In this document: positions 35,715 through 44,331 of the stretch, piece after piece
How the letters are laid out: each line of letters begins with the position of its first letter
How positions within the stretch are numbered: the stretch's first letter is position 1
Source of the DNA: Streptomyces sp. NBC_00289
GTDB taxonomy: Bacteria; Actinomycetota; Actinomycetes; Streptomycetales; Streptomycetaceae
Length of the DNA stretch: 64,000 bases
Assembly: GCF_041435115.1 (NCBI RefSeq)
Contig: NZ_CP108046.1
Span: 6,014,001 to 6,078,000, forward strand
Direction: 5' to 3'
Made by a program: the position numbers and the translations under genes
Notes under the pieces: generated by a model
What the model saw: only the letters and a program-made list of their open reading frames with translations
The model's database searches: none
What the model was told of the DNA's origin: nothing

Positions 35715-36119
35715 ATGGACCGCGGGACGGTCGGCAGCGCACAGTCTGGCCGGCTTCTGGTTGAAGTGCGGGAAGAGGGCTCCAGTGCCGTCGTGACCCC
35801 GGCGGGTGAGTTGGATCACCACACCGCCGATCTGTTGCGCGAGCCACTCGAGGACTGCCTCGCCAAGGGATTCAGTCGACTGGTGGTCGACTGCTCACGC
35901 CTGGAGTTCTGCGACTCCACCGGGCTCAACGTGCTGCTCGGTGCGCGACTCAAGGCGGAGGCGGCCGGGGGCGGAGTGCATCTCGCGGGCATGCTGCCCG
36001 TGGTCGCACGCGTGTTCGAAATCACGGGGGCGGATGCCGTCTTCACTGTTCATGACAGTGTCGAGGCGGCCCTTGTCGATGAGCCGGGCAGTGGCGGCGG
36101 AGGCGGCGGGGAGGGCTGA
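35715..36119 (+). CDS. STAS-domain anti-sigma factor antagonist
   Basis: A 134-residue SpoIIAA-like protein. The phosphorylatable serine is Ser68 in EFCDSTGLN, preceded by FSRLVVDCS. A C-terminal Gly-rich tail follows the domain. Unphosphorylated STAS protein would sequester the anti-sigma kinase encoded 200 bp downstream and free the sigma factor encoded divergently. The ATG has a GGGAGAGAGA run upstream. Promoters for this gene and for sigI share the 251-bp divergent region, where TTGAAG at 35642 and TAGTGT at 35663 are possible but weak elements. Confidence 0.9.
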   Translation: MDRGTVGSAQSGRLLVEVREEGSSAVVTPAGELDHHTADLLREPLEDCLAKGFSRLVVDCSRLEFCDSTGLNVLLGARLKAEAAGGGVHLAGMLPVVARVFEITGADAVFTVHDSVEAALVDEPGSGGGGGGEG

Positions 36120-36319
36120 GCCGATCGTGTCGAGCGAGTCGGCCGCCCGTGTCCCGGTGGCCCCCTGTGACCGGCGTTTTTCAGGCGTCACGAGGTTTCG
36201 TGCCGGATCAGGGGTGTTCTGCGGGTTCCGTCGGGCAGGAGACCTCCGTACCCAATGCCGTACCGACCGTGTGGTGACCTGTGAATCGTGAACTGGTGAA
36301 TCGGTGAGGTGAAGCGCTG

Positions 36320-36826
36320 ATGAGCACCACCCGGCCTTACCCGCCGGGCGACCGCGGCCCGGAGCCCAGCGGTGCTTCCGGGGTGTCCGAGGGAGGCGCG
36401 GCCGTGTCTTCGGGGGGTCGTCAGGTCCGCAGACTCAGTTTCGACGGGCAGAGCGGTGTCGTTCCGCTGGCCCGCGACTTCACCCGCCAGGCGTTGTACG
36501 CCTGGGACTGGATGCCGGCGACCACCGCCGACCGGCGCGCCGCCGCCGAGGACGTCCTGCTCGTCGTCTCCGAGCTGGTCACCAACGCCTGCCTGCACGC
36601 CGACGGCCCCGACGAGCTGTGGATCTCCTGCGACAACAAGGTGATCCGTATCGAGGTCTCCGACAAGGGCGCGGGCCAGCCGGCCCCCCGCACTCCGCAC
36701 CGCGCCGGACGCCCCGGCGGCCACGGCATGTTCATCGTGCAGCGGCTCTGCCTGGACTGGGGGGTCGTACGGACCTCCGGGGGCACGGGCAAGACGGTCT
36801 GGGCCGAACTGGGCGCACCCGCCTAG
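36320..36826 (+). CDS. Anti-sigma factor kinase (SpoIIAB/RsbW-like)
   Basis: A 168-residue GHKL-type serine kinase with a Gly/Pro/Ser-rich N-terminal extension of about 35 residues. The N box reads LLVVSELVTNACLHADG, the G1 box EVSDKGAGQP and the G2 box RPGGHGMFIVQRL. It should bind and inhibit the SigI-like factor and phosphorylate the STAS antagonist. GAGGTGAA lies about 8 bases before the ATG. In the 200-bp gap before it, GTTT at 36195 and GGGTGT at 36212 faintly resemble a SigB-family promoter, which would fit autoregulation. Confidence 0.9.
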   Translation: MSTTRPYPPGDRGPEPSGASGVSEGGAAVSSGGRQVRRLSFDGQSGVVPLARDFTRQALYAWDWMPATTADRRAAAEDVLLVVSELVTNACLHADGPDELWISCDNKVIRIEVSDKGAGQPAPRTPHRAGRPGGHGMFIVQRLCLDWGVVRTSGGTGKTVWAELGAPA

Positions 36827-36857
36827 TCGTTGCCGGACCTTTTCACACGTCACACCA

Positions 36858-36889
36858 CGCGCGCCGGATCGCCACAGATCCGGCGCGTG
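36858..36889. terminator. Terminator hairpin after anti-sigma kinase gene
   Basis: A stem of about 12 bp (36858-36870 with 36877-36889, one wobble pair) with a six-base GCCACA loop lies 31 bases after the anti-sigma gene and before the surface-protein cluster. Confidence 0.75.
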
Positions 36890-36975
36890 CTGTGTCTTCC
36901 TTCCTCAGGGCCCCCGGCGTACCTTGACGGCCGATCTGATGTGCCGTCAGAAATGCCTTCAGGAATGAGGGGACC

Positions 36976-37686
36976 GTGTCGAACCGGACGTTCCACAAAC
37001 GAACCGCCGCGCTCGCGTCCGCCGCGGCCCTGGCCGGCTCGGCGGTGCTGATGGCCGCCCCAGCAGCCCACGCCGAGGTCGTCGACGTCAACTACCAGTG
37101 CAAGACACCGATCGGGGACAAGAGCGCCGTCTCGCCCATCGACATCAAGGGCGTCAAGAGCGGCAGCGGCTACAAACTCACCATGTCCTGGCAGAAGGGC
37201 GTCTCCTCCAGCCCGGTCGAGCTGGGCAAGGGGGCGATGAAGCCGAGCGCCACCATCAAACTGGGCGGCGCCGACAGCGGCACGGTCTCGGTGACCGGCC
37301 CCGCCAACCAGGCCGCGATCCCCGCCGACACCCCCATCAAGATCAACGACCTGACGGGCACGTACACCCCGAAGAAGACCGGAAAGGTCACCTTCACGGC
37401 GGGCGTGCTCACCATCAAGGCGCTCGGTACGACGACCACGTGCACGCCGACGAACAGCCCGAAGGCGTCGCTCACACTCGACGTGACGGCGGCGGGCGGA
37501 GGCGGTGGCGGTGGCTCCACGGAGACACCGCAGAGCGGCGGCGACTCCGGCGCCGAACTCCCGCAGACCGGCCCCGACGACTCGGCGGTCGCCCTCGGCA
37601 CGCTCGGCGGCACGGTGCTGCTCGCGGGCGCGGCGGGCACGCTGTGGCTGACGCGCAGGAACCAGACGGCGCGAGTGCGCCGCTGA
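36976..37686 (+). CDS. Secreted protein with LPQTG sortase signal
   Basis: A 236-residue exported protein. The signal peptide ends at AHA (33). A single domain of about 130 residues follows, bounded by Cys42 and Cys156 that could form a disulfide, then a Gly/Ser/Thr linker, LPQTG at 195-199, a hydrophobic helix and the basic tail RRNQTARVRR, a complete sortase sorting signal. The domain is closely similar to the C-terminal domain of the protein at 39989 (both share TPIGDK, LGGAD, GTV, DLTGTY, GVLTI-ALGTTTTCTPT). The GTG start follows GAGGGG. Function unknown; probably wall-anchored. Confidence 0.87.
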   Translation: MSNRTFHKRTAALASAAALAGSAVLMAAPAAHAEVVDVNYQCKTPIGDKSAVSPIDIKGVKSGSGYKLTMSWQKGVSSSPVELGKGAMKPSATIKLGGADSGTVSVTGPANQAAIPADTPIKINDLTGTYTPKKTGKVTFTAGVLTIKALGTTTTCTPTNSPKASLTLDVTAAGGGGGGGSTETPQSGGDSGAELPQTGPDDSAVALGTLGGTVLLAGAAGTLWLTRRNQTARVRR

Positions 37687-37716
37687 CAGGACGTCCGTAC
37701 GACGCCGGAGCCGCCC

Positions 37717-38856
37717 ATGCCGTCCCCCACCCGCGCCCAGCCCCCGCCCGCGCCGAACCCGCCCGCGACGGACCCGCCCGCGACGGACCCGCCCGCGGCG
37801 GACCTGCCCGCGACGGACTCGCCCGCGGCGGACCTGCCCGCGACGGACTCGCCCGCGACGGACCTGCCCGCGACGGACCTGCCCGCGACGGACTCGCCCG
37901 CGACGAACCCGCCGGCGACGGACCCACCCGCGCCGGACCCGCCCGCGACGAACCCGCCAGACCCGACCGCGCGGTCCGTGCTGCCGCCGCTGTGCCTGGC
38001 GGCCGTGCTGGCCCTGCCCACGCTGGTCCTGTCGGCCGCCGGCCCGGCCGCCGCGGCCGCCCAGGGGTGGGCCGTCGTGCCCGCCGGCGGCGGGCGGCCC
38101 GCCTTCTACGCCGAGGGCGCCCCCGGGACGGTCCTGCAGGACACGGTGTCCGTGGTCAACCGGGGCGGCGAACCGGTCACCGTACGGCTCGGCGCCACCG
38201 GACTGCGCGTCACCTTCGCCGACCCCGGGCTGCGCGTCCCCGCCCGCACCCGCGCCGACGTCCCGTTCACGGTGCGCGTCCCGGCCGGCGCCGCCCCCGG
38301 CGACCACGCCGGCACGATCGTCGTCCGCGACGCCGACGGCCGCTCCCGGTCCGTGCCGGTCCGGCTGCGCGTCGGCGGCCCGGCGCTGTCCGCGCTGACC
38401 GTCGAGCACCTCGCCGTGCACGGCGACCGCATCACGTACGAACTGGTCAACCGCGGGACGACCGTCCTCGTACCGCGGCTCGCCGTGCGCGCCGAGGGGG
38501 TGTTCGGCACCCTCCTCGACCGCGCGCCGCGCACCCTGCCCGTCGACCTGCCGCCGGGCCGCCGGCTCGCGCTCAGCGAGCCCTGGTCCGGCCGGCCCGC
38601 CCTGGACGCGGTCGAGGTACGGCTGACGGTGACGGCGGCGGGCGGGGCGCGGGACACGGCGGACACCTCGGCGAGGTTCGTGCCGTGGGGCACGGTGGCG
38701 GGGGCCGGGACCGCGGTGGCGGTGCTCGCCGCGCTGACCGTCGTACGACAACGCGGGCGGCGTACGTCCGACGGCGGCGCGGTGTCCGAGAGCCGCCGTG
38801 AAAGCCCCCGTGAAAACCCCCGTTCCGAGGACGAGTTGACGGGAGTGGTGACGTGA
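37717..38856 (+). CDS. Membrane-anchored surface protein with N-terminal PATDP repeats
   Basis: A 379-residue protein with an unusual order: about 13 tandem five-residue repeats of the type PATDP/PAADL/PATDS at residues 16-80, then a hydrophobic segment at about 88-115 ending in an AAAA signal-like stretch, then two beta-sandwich-like domains (NRGGEPVTVRLGA, GDHAGTIVV) reminiscent of DUF916/WxL-associated proteins, and a C-terminal membrane helix with a charged tail. GGAG precedes the ATG at good distance, so the repeats seem translated although they precede the export signal. A later GTG at the hydrophobic segment has no ribosome binding site. Next gene overlaps by 4 bp. Confidence 0.75.
   Translation: MPSPTRAQPPPAPNPPATDPPATDPPAADLPATDSPAADLPATDSPATDLPATDLPATDSPATNPPATDPPAPDPPATNPPDPTARSVLPPLCLAAVLALPTLVLSAAGPAAAAAQGWAVVPAGGGRPAFYAEGAPGTVLQDTVSVVNRGGEPVTVRLGATGLRVTFADPGLRVPARTRADVPFTVRVPAGAAPGDHAGTIVVRDADGRSRSVPVRLRVGGPALSALTVEHLAVHGDRITYELVNRGTTVLVPRLAVRAEGVFGTLLDRAPRTLPVDLPPGRRLALSEPWSGRPALDAVEVRLTVTAAGGARDTADTSARFVPWGTVAGAGTAVAVLAALTVVRQRGRRTSDGGAVSESRRESPRENPRSEDELTGVVT
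37762..37956 (+). repeat. 15-bp tandem repeat, about 13 units
   Basis: Units of the form CCCGCGACGGACCCG, with variants ending CTG or TCG and one-base changes, run head to tail without interruption and keep the reading frame. They encode PA(T/A)D(P/L/S). The high similarity between units implies recent expansion and possible length variation between strains. Confidence 0.9.
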
Positions 38857-39992
38857 GCGGCACAGGGCGCGGCAGGGTGCGGGCGGCGGTGCTGATGGCG
38901 GTGCTCGGCCTGCTGCTGGCGCCCCTGGCGGGCGTCGCGGCGGCGGACGGGCCGAGCGTGAAGCTCTCCGCGGCCCAGGCCGGGACGGGCGGCTCGATCA
39001 CCGTCACCGGCGGCGGATGGCGGCCGCACGCCCTGCTGATGCTGCTGGTCTGCGGGCAGGCGGTGCCCTCGCGCGGGGTGGTCGGCGGCACCAACTCCTG
39101 CGCCAACGCGGACGGCCGGGCCGTCACCACCGACGCCAAGGGACGGTTCGCCAGGAAGCTGCCGGTCACCGAGCCGCCGGTACCGTGCCCGTGCGTGGTG
39201 CACGTGGCGACGGTGACCGGGGCCGCGGCCGAGGCGGACGCCGTCTTCCAGGTGGCCGGACACGCGGTGGAACCGCTGCCCGCGGAGTCGGGCGGCGGCC
39301 GTCTGTCCGTCCTCACCGACACCCGGCTCGACGGGTCGAGCGGCCTGCTCACCTGGTTCGGCGGGCCGCCCGGCCGCACGCTCGACTTCACCGTCGGCAA
39401 CGTCGGCACCTCCGCCGTCAAGAACCCCGTCTTCCAGATCGGCACCTCGCACGGCGTGTTCGCCCCGCAGTGGGAGGACCGGCAGTGGCGCGGCACGGTC
39501 CCGCCCGGCGGGAAGGCCCGTATCGAGCTGCCGATCGAGCTGTCGTCAGGGGCGCACGGCGACTACACCGTCTCGCTGAAGTACGGCGGCAAGGTCCTCG
39601 CCGAGCAGCCCTGGGGCGTGGGCCGGCCCTGGGGCGTCACCCTGTTCTGGGTCCTGGTCTGTGTGGTCGTGCCGGCCGCGCTGTTCCGCGTCGGGATGGC
39701 CGTGGTGGACCGGGTACGGCCGCGCCGCCCGGGCGGTGTCCGCCACCGCGGCCCGCGCCTGCCCCAACTCCCCCGCCGGCTGCCCGGGTCACGCGCCCCC
39801 GCGGCCGGACCTCCCCCCACAACGACCCTGCCGTGGTTCAGCCCGGACTCCGATCCGGGCACGCCTGGCCGGCTCTCCGCACCGCACGACGACAACTCGG
39901 CGAGTCCTGCGACCTCGACGAGCCCTGCGACCTCACCGAGTCCCGGGACTCCGACGAGTCCCACGACTCCGACCAGGAAGGGAACCACGTGA
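38853..39992 (+). CDS. Exported membrane-anchored surface protein
   Basis: A 379-residue protein with a signal peptide (cleavage near VAAADG, about 30), an N-terminal domain with a strongly conserved-looking GGSITVTGGGWRPHALLMLL and several cysteines (LLVCGQ, NSCANADG, VPCPCVV), a second domain, a membrane helix at about 263-285 (VTLFWVLVCVVVPAALFRVG) and a basic then Thr/Ser/Pro-rich cytoplasmic tail. GTG start overlaps the previous stop (38853-38856) and its own stop overlaps the next start, so three genes are translationally chained. No family name recognised; the neighbours suggest a surface complex. Confidence 0.78.
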   Translation: MSGTGRGRVRAAVLMAVLGLLLAPLAGVAAADGPSVKLSAAQAGTGGSITVTGGGWRPHALLMLLVCGQAVPSRGVVGGTNSCANADGRAVTTDAKGRFARKLPVTEPPVPCPCVVHVATVTGAAAEADAVFQVAGHAVEPLPAESGGGRLSVLTDTRLDGSSGLLTWFGGPPGRTLDFTVGNVGTSAVKNPVFQIGTSHGVFAPQWEDRQWRGTVPPGGKARIELPIELSSGAHGDYTVSLKYGGKVLAEQPWGVGRPWGVTLFWVLVCVVVPAALFRVGMAVVDRVRPRRPGGVRHRGPRLPQLPRRLPGSRAPAAGPPPTTTLPWFSPDSDPGTPGRLSAPHDDNSASPATSTSPATSPSPGTPTSPTTPTRKGTT

Positions 39993-41311
39993 GCAAGCCA
40001 AGGAGAGCCGCACCGGCCGGTCCGCGCCGCGGACAGAGAGCGGGCGCGGTCTGCGTCGCCCTCGTGCTCGGCGGCGCGGGCGCCCTGCTCGGCGTGGCCG
40101 CCGGGCCCGCCCAGGCCGCGGAGGTGGCGTACGCGACCAAGTGCGTCCCGCCGGCGGGCGTCGGCCTCGAACCCGTCGAGGGGACCGCCAAGGTGCAGAT
40201 CACCGCGCCGGCCACGGCGAAGGTCGGCGACGAGGTCCAGGTGGTCTGGAAGTTCGTCCAGGCCGCCTCGAAGAACCCCGACCTCATCGACCTGCCGAAG
40301 GACTCGGTCCAGCCGTCCGGCACGCTGAAGGCGGCGGGCGCGCAGACCGCCGCCATCGCGATGCAGGGCCCGCGCGAGAACCCCGCCATCCCCAAGGGCG
40401 GTGACATGGTGCTGTCCGACATGAAGGGCACGCTCAAGCTGACGGCGCCCGGCGCGGTCACGCTGACCCCGGACGCGTACGCCGTCAACGTCATGTCGAC
40501 GGACACGAAGTGCGCGCCCACGGAAGCCGTGCAGCCGGCCGCGACCATCAACGTGACGGCGGGCGAAGGGACTTCGACGACGACCCCCACCCCGACCGGT
40601 TCCACGACCCCGACGTCCACGCCCACCACCACCCCGACCACCACGCCGAGCGACACCGCGAGCGCGAGTGACGGGACGGGCAGCGGGCAGACGGACTTCA
40701 CCGGCAAGGAGGTCAAGGTCCCCTACAAGTGCGTGACGCCCATCGGTGACAAGGACGCGACCTCGCCCGTACAGATCAACGCCAAGAAGAGCGGCGGGAG
40801 TTACGACCTCACCGTGCAGTTCAAGAAGTCGGTGATGGACAGCCCGGCCGACATCCCCAAGGACTCGGTCAAGCCGTCGATGGAGGTGGTCCTGGGCGGC
40901 GCGGACACCGGCACCGTGCACGTGGAGGGGCCGTTGAACTCCGCGCCCATCAAGACGGGCGACCCGATGACGATCCCCGACCTGACCGGCACCTACAAGC
41001 CGGGCGCCAGCGGTGAGTCGACCCTCTCCCCGGGCGTGCTGACGATCAGGGCCCTCGGCACGACCACGACGTGCACACCCACGACGGCGTTGGTCTCGCT
41101 GACCCTGGACACGACAGAACAGGCGAGCGGCGCGTCCGGCGGCTCGTCCTCCGGGGGCTCGTCCTCCGGGGGTTCGTCGACCGGCGGCGGCCTGGCCGAG
41201 ACGGGTGCCGGCGACCACGGTGCGCTCAAGGCCCTCGGCCTGGTGGCCGGCACGGCCGTCCTGCTGGGCGGGGCGGTCTTCACGTTCCTGCCCCGGCGGC
41301 AGTCGCGCTGA
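39989..41311 (+). CDS. Two-domain surface protein with LAETG sortase signal
   Basis: A 440-residue exported protein. The signal peptide ends near AQAA (44). Two related domains follow: about 45-190 (Cys52 and a late Cys) and about 230-375, the second clearly homologous to the protein at 36976. A Thr/Pro/Ser linker joins them. The end has a Gly/Ser repeat (SSSGG), LAETG at 402-406, a hydrophobic helix and RRQSR. LAxTG is the motif used by class E sortases of Streptomyces (chaplin anchoring), so wall attachment is likely. The GTG overlaps the preceding stop. Confidence 0.86.
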   Translation: MSKPRRAAPAGPRRGQRAGAVCVALVLGGAGALLGVAAGPAQAAEVAYATKCVPPAGVGLEPVEGTAKVQITAPATAKVGDEVQVVWKFVQAASKNPDLIDLPKDSVQPSGTLKAAGAQTAAIAMQGPRENPAIPKGGDMVLSDMKGTLKLTAPGAVTLTPDAYAVNVMSTDTKCAPTEAVQPAATINVTAGEGTSTTTPTPTGSTTPTSTPTTTPTTTPSDTASASDGTGSGQTDFTGKEVKVPYKCVTPIGDKDATSPVQINAKKSGGSYDLTVQFKKSVMDSPADIPKDSVKPSMEVVLGGADTGTVHVEGPLNSAPIKTGDPMTIPDLTGTYKPGASGESTLSPGVLTIRALGTTTTCTPTTALVSLTLDTTEQASGASGGSSSGGSSSGGSSTGGGLAETGAGDHGALKALGLVAGTAVLLGGAVFTFLPRRQSR

Positions 41312-41350
41312 CCGGACGGAACGCAGGGGCTGACCGGACGGAACAGAGGG

Positions 41351-41392
41351 ACGGAAAGGGCCGCCGCACCGGAGTGCGGCGGCCCTTTCCGT
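41351..41392. terminator. Strong bidirectional terminator
   Basis: A 19-bp perfect stem (41351-41369 with 41374-41392) with a CGGA loop separates the surface-protein cluster from the convergent peptide transporter gene. Confidence 0.88.
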
Positions 41393-41410
41393 ACGTCGAG
41401 CCGGCAGGCG

Positions 41411-42916
41411 TCAGCGGACGTCGCCCATCAGGGCCTTGACCTTGTTGCGGAACATGTACACCGCGACACCGGCGAGCACGGCGAGCACGGCCTCGATCGC
41501 CACGAAGCCGCTCCTGTCGAGGTTGACACCGCCGACGGCCGGGTTGGAGAGCAGCGCGGTGACCGAGTCGCCCGCGGTGACCGCGAGGAACCAGACACCC
41601 ATCATCTGCGAGGCGTACTTCGCCGGCGCCATCTTCGTGGTGACCGACAGGCCCACCGGGGACAGCGTCAGCTCGCCGAGCGTCTGGAGGAAGTAGATCG
41701 CGACGATCCACATCGCCGCTGCCTTGTGGCCGTCCCCGGCGATCGCCAGCGGGGCGAGGAAGAGGAAGAACGACGCGCCGACCAGGGTCAGTCCCACGGC
41801 GAACTTCACGGCCGTGCTCGGCTCCTTGCCGCGCCGGTTCAGCCACAGCCACAGCCAGGCGAAGACCGGGGCGGCGGCCATGATCATGACCGGGTTCACC
41901 GACTGGTACCAGGAGACCGGGAAGTCCCAGCCGAGGACGCTGTTGTCGGCCGAGGAGTCGGCGAAGATCGAGAGTGTGGTGGCGCCCTGGTCGTAGATCA
42001 TCCAGAAGACGGCCGCGGCCACGAAGAACCAGATGTACGCCGACACCCGCGACTGCTCGGTGGTGTCCAGGTCCCGGTCCCGCTTGATGCGGGCGATGAC
42101 CCAGATCGGCACGATCAGACCGATGAGCGTGAGCGGGATCATGGCCCAGTTGAGCGTGAAGTGGCCGGAGAGACCGACGGCGGCGTAGAAGACGCCGGCG
42201 ACGGCGAGCCAGGTCAGGCCCTTGCGCAGGATGGCCGACTTCTCCTCGGTGGACATCGGCGTGGGCACGAGGTCGCTGCGGTCGCTCAGGTGGCGGCTGC
42301 CGAGCAGGAACTGGGCCAGACCCAGCGCCATGCCGAGCGCGGCCAGCGCGAAGCCGAAGTGCCAGTTGACCTTCTCGCCGACGGTGCCGATGATCAGCGG
42401 CGCGGCGAAGGCGCCGGTGTTGATGCCGACGTAGAAGACGGTGAAGCCGCCGTCGCGGCGCGGGTCGTTCGGACCGTCGTAGAGGTGGCCGACCATCGTC
42501 GAGATGTTGGCCTTCAGCAGACCCGAGCCGAGGGCCACGAGAGCCAGGCCGACGTAGAAGACGCCGGCGGCGGGGATCGCCAGGGTCAGGTGGCCGAGCA
42601 TGATGATCACGCCCGCGAGGGCGACCGTCTTGCGGGGACCCAGGACGCGGTCCGCGAACCAGCCGCCGGGGAGGGCGAGCAGGTACACCAGCGACACGTA
42701 CACCGAGGCGATGGTGATCGCGGTCGCCGCGTCGAGGTGCAGGCCGTTGGGAGCGACGAGGTACAGCGGGAGGAGAGCCTTCATGCCGTAGTAGGAGAAG
42801 CGCTCCCACATCTCGGTCATGAAGAGTGTGGCCAGTCCGCGGGGGTGGCCGAAGAAGGTCTTGTCGGAACCGGGGGTGCCCGGAGTCACCGAGTCCTTCG
42901 TCAGGCTGGACGCCAT
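41411..42916 (-). CDS. Proton-dependent peptide transporter, POT/PTR family
   Basis: A 501-residue major-facilitator transporter for di/tripeptides with about fourteen membrane helices. Family marks are EMWERFSYYGMKALLPLYL (the ExxER motif in helix 1), the GGWFADRVLGPRKT loop, and FTVFYVGINTGAF. The start MASSLTKDS is preceded by AAGGA; the extended frame upstream is non-conserved and ignored. It is a single gene between a terminator and a 557-bp intergenic region. Confidence 0.93.
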   Translation of the reverse strand: MASSLTKDSVTPGTPGSDKTFFGHPRGLATLFMTEMWERFSYYGMKALLPLYLVAPNGLHLDAATAITIASVYVSLVYLLALPGGWFADRVLGPRKTVALAGVIIMLGHLTLAIPAAGVFYVGLALVALGSGLLKANISTMVGHLYDGPNDPRRDGGFTVFYVGINTGAFAAPLIIGTVGEKVNWHFGFALAALGMALGLAQFLLGSRHLSDRSDLVPTPMSTEEKSAILRKGLTWLAVAGVFYAAVGLSGHFTLNWAMIPLTLIGLIVPIWVIARIKRDRDLDTTEQSRVSAYIWFFVAAAVFWMIYDQGATTLSIFADSSADNSVLGWDFPVSWYQSVNPVMIMAAAPVFAWLWLWLNRRGKEPSTAVKFAVGLTLVGASFFLFLAPLAIAGDGHKAAAMWIVAIYFLQTLGELTLSPVGLSVTTKMAPAKYASQMMGVWFLAVTAGDSVTALLSNPAVGGVNLDRSGFVAIEAVLAVLAGVAVYMFRNKVKALMGDVR

Positions 42917-43473
42917 GGTCGTTCCTTGCTGGTCGGGACGCGCTATCGGAGCGAATGCGCGCCCGGTGGGGGGCGGCCGGCACCGGCCGGACCGGACGTC
43001 CACCCCACGCCCACGGGGAGTCCGCCCCGGGTCGCGGGGCGGCGGACGACGGTCACCGGGATCCATGCCTCTGCGCGCGTCGATGCGCTGTGAGGCCCGG
43101 CCACAGGTCATTCCTTTCGAGGCCGGCGAGAACCGGCCCGCACACAAAAGTGACCCTCAGCGTCAATTGCCGCCAAAGGGCCTCAAGGTGCTACAGGCGT
43201 GCATTCACCATACGGCAGGACAGAGCGGGAAATGGAAGGACTTGAGACACGGATCACAGGTGTCGCTGCAACCGCAGGCGCATTTCCAAGGTTCCTCTCA
43301 GGATCGCACCCCGAAGACGCAGGTTCGTGCCAGGCCTCGGGGAGGCGGTGTGAAGGATCCGGGGCGGTGCGGCGACGGCGGGTCCCACCGGACGAGTCCG
43401 GCATGTCCCCAGGTAAGAATCACAGCCGCCGATCACACTCCGGCTCAGGTCTTCCGCGGACTACCATCAGCTC
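42917..43473. other. Long intergenic region upstream of transporter and response regulator genes
   Basis: No convincing coding sequence. Frames on the plus strand (for example 43199-43477) lack a ribosome binding site and have poor codon structure. The region should carry the leftward POT promoter and the rightward two-component promoter; TACCAT at 43463-43468 is close to the response regulator ATG. An AT-richer stretch at about 43146-43165 and 43199-43240 may mark further promoter or regulatory sequence. An untranslated RNA cannot be excluded by eye. Confidence 0.5.
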
Positions 43474-44151
43474 ATGACCCGTGTACTGCTCGCCGAGGAC
43501 GACGCGTCCATCTCGGAACCGCTGGCCCGCGCCCTGCGCCGGGAGGGTTACGAGGTCGAGGTGCGCGAGGACGGCCCCACCGCGCTCGACGCCGGTGTCC
43601 AGGGCGGCATCGACCTGGTCGTGCTCGACCTCGGCCTGCCCGGCATGGACGGGCTGGAGGTGGCCCGCCGGCTGCGCGCCGAGGGCCTGGCCGTCCCGAT
43701 CCTCATCCTGACGGCACGCGCCGACGAGGTGGACACCGTCGTCGGACTCGACGCGGGCGCCGACGACTACGTCACCAAGCCCTTCCGGCTCGCGGAACTG
43801 CTCGCCCGCGTCCGGGCCCTGCTGCGGCGCGGCGCCGCCGAACCGCAGCAGCCGCCCGCCACCCACGGCGTGCGCATCGACGTCGAGTCGCACCGCGCCT
43901 GGATGGGCGACGAGGAGCTCCAGCTCACCGCCAAGGAGTTCGACCTGCTGCGGGTCCTGGTGCGCGACGCCGGCCGGGTCGTCACCCGCGACCAGCTGAT
44001 GCGCGAGGTCTGGGACACCACCTGGTGGTCCTCCACCAAGACCCTCGACATGCACATCTCGTGGCTGCGCAAGAAGCTCGGCGACGACGCGGCCAACCCC
44101 CGCTACATCGCGACCGTGCGCGGCGTCGGGTTCCGGTTCGAGAAGAGCTAG
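43474..44151 (+). CDS. OmpR-family response regulator
   Basis: A 225-residue regulator. The receiver domain carries Asp9/Asp10, phosphoacceptor Asp52 in VVLDLGLPGMDG, Thr80 and Lys102 (VTKPF). The winged-helix effector domain starts near residue 130 and contains ELQLTAKEFDLLRVLV and RKKLGDDAANPRYIATVRGVGFRF. TACCAT ends five bases before the ATG and no Shine-Dalgarno is present, so a leaderless message is likely. The histidine kinase gene follows after 180 bp. Confidence 0.95.
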   Translation: MTRVLLAEDDASISEPLARALRREGYEVEVREDGPTALDAGVQGGIDLVVLDLGLPGMDGLEVARRLRAEGLAVPILILTARADEVDTVVGLDAGADDYVTKPFRLAELLARVRALLRRGAAEPQQPPATHGVRIDVESHRAWMGDEELQLTAKEFDLLRVLVRDAGRVVTRDQLMREVWDTTWWSSTKTLDMHISWLRKKLGDDAANPRYIATVRGVGFRFEKS

Positions 44152-44254
44152 GGCCACGGCGCCGACCACTGCCGCCGGCGCCGGGGCGGGGCCGGGCGGC
44201 CGCGTGCACGGCGTCCGTCGCGGCTCCCGCGGGTGGGCGTCCGCGAGGCGTCGG

Positions 44255-44288
44255 GGCGAGGCGCGCGGTTCCCCGTGCCCCTGGCGGT
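44255..44288. repeat. Diverged copy of the GCGCAGTTCCCC intergenic element
   Basis: GGCGCGCGGTTCCCCGTGCCCCT between the response regulator and kinase genes (quoted here only as the core GCGCGGTTCCCCGTGCCCCT) matches the two copies at 7174-7348 with a few substitutions. Confidence 0.65.
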
Positions 44289-44331
44289 CGCGCCACACTG
44301 GTAGTCACCAAGCCACCGGCCGGAGGGCCCC

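Noticed and set aside
37472..37927. Long antisense frame rich in Ser, Ala, Gly and Pro repeats
   Set aside because: It is the complement of the 15-bp repeat in the surface-protein gene; high-GC repeats keep all frames open. No ribosome binding site.
43199..43477. Possible 92-residue gene upstream of the response regulator
   Set aside because: No ribosome binding site, atypical codon use, and it would end inside the response regulator start; better read as promoter region.
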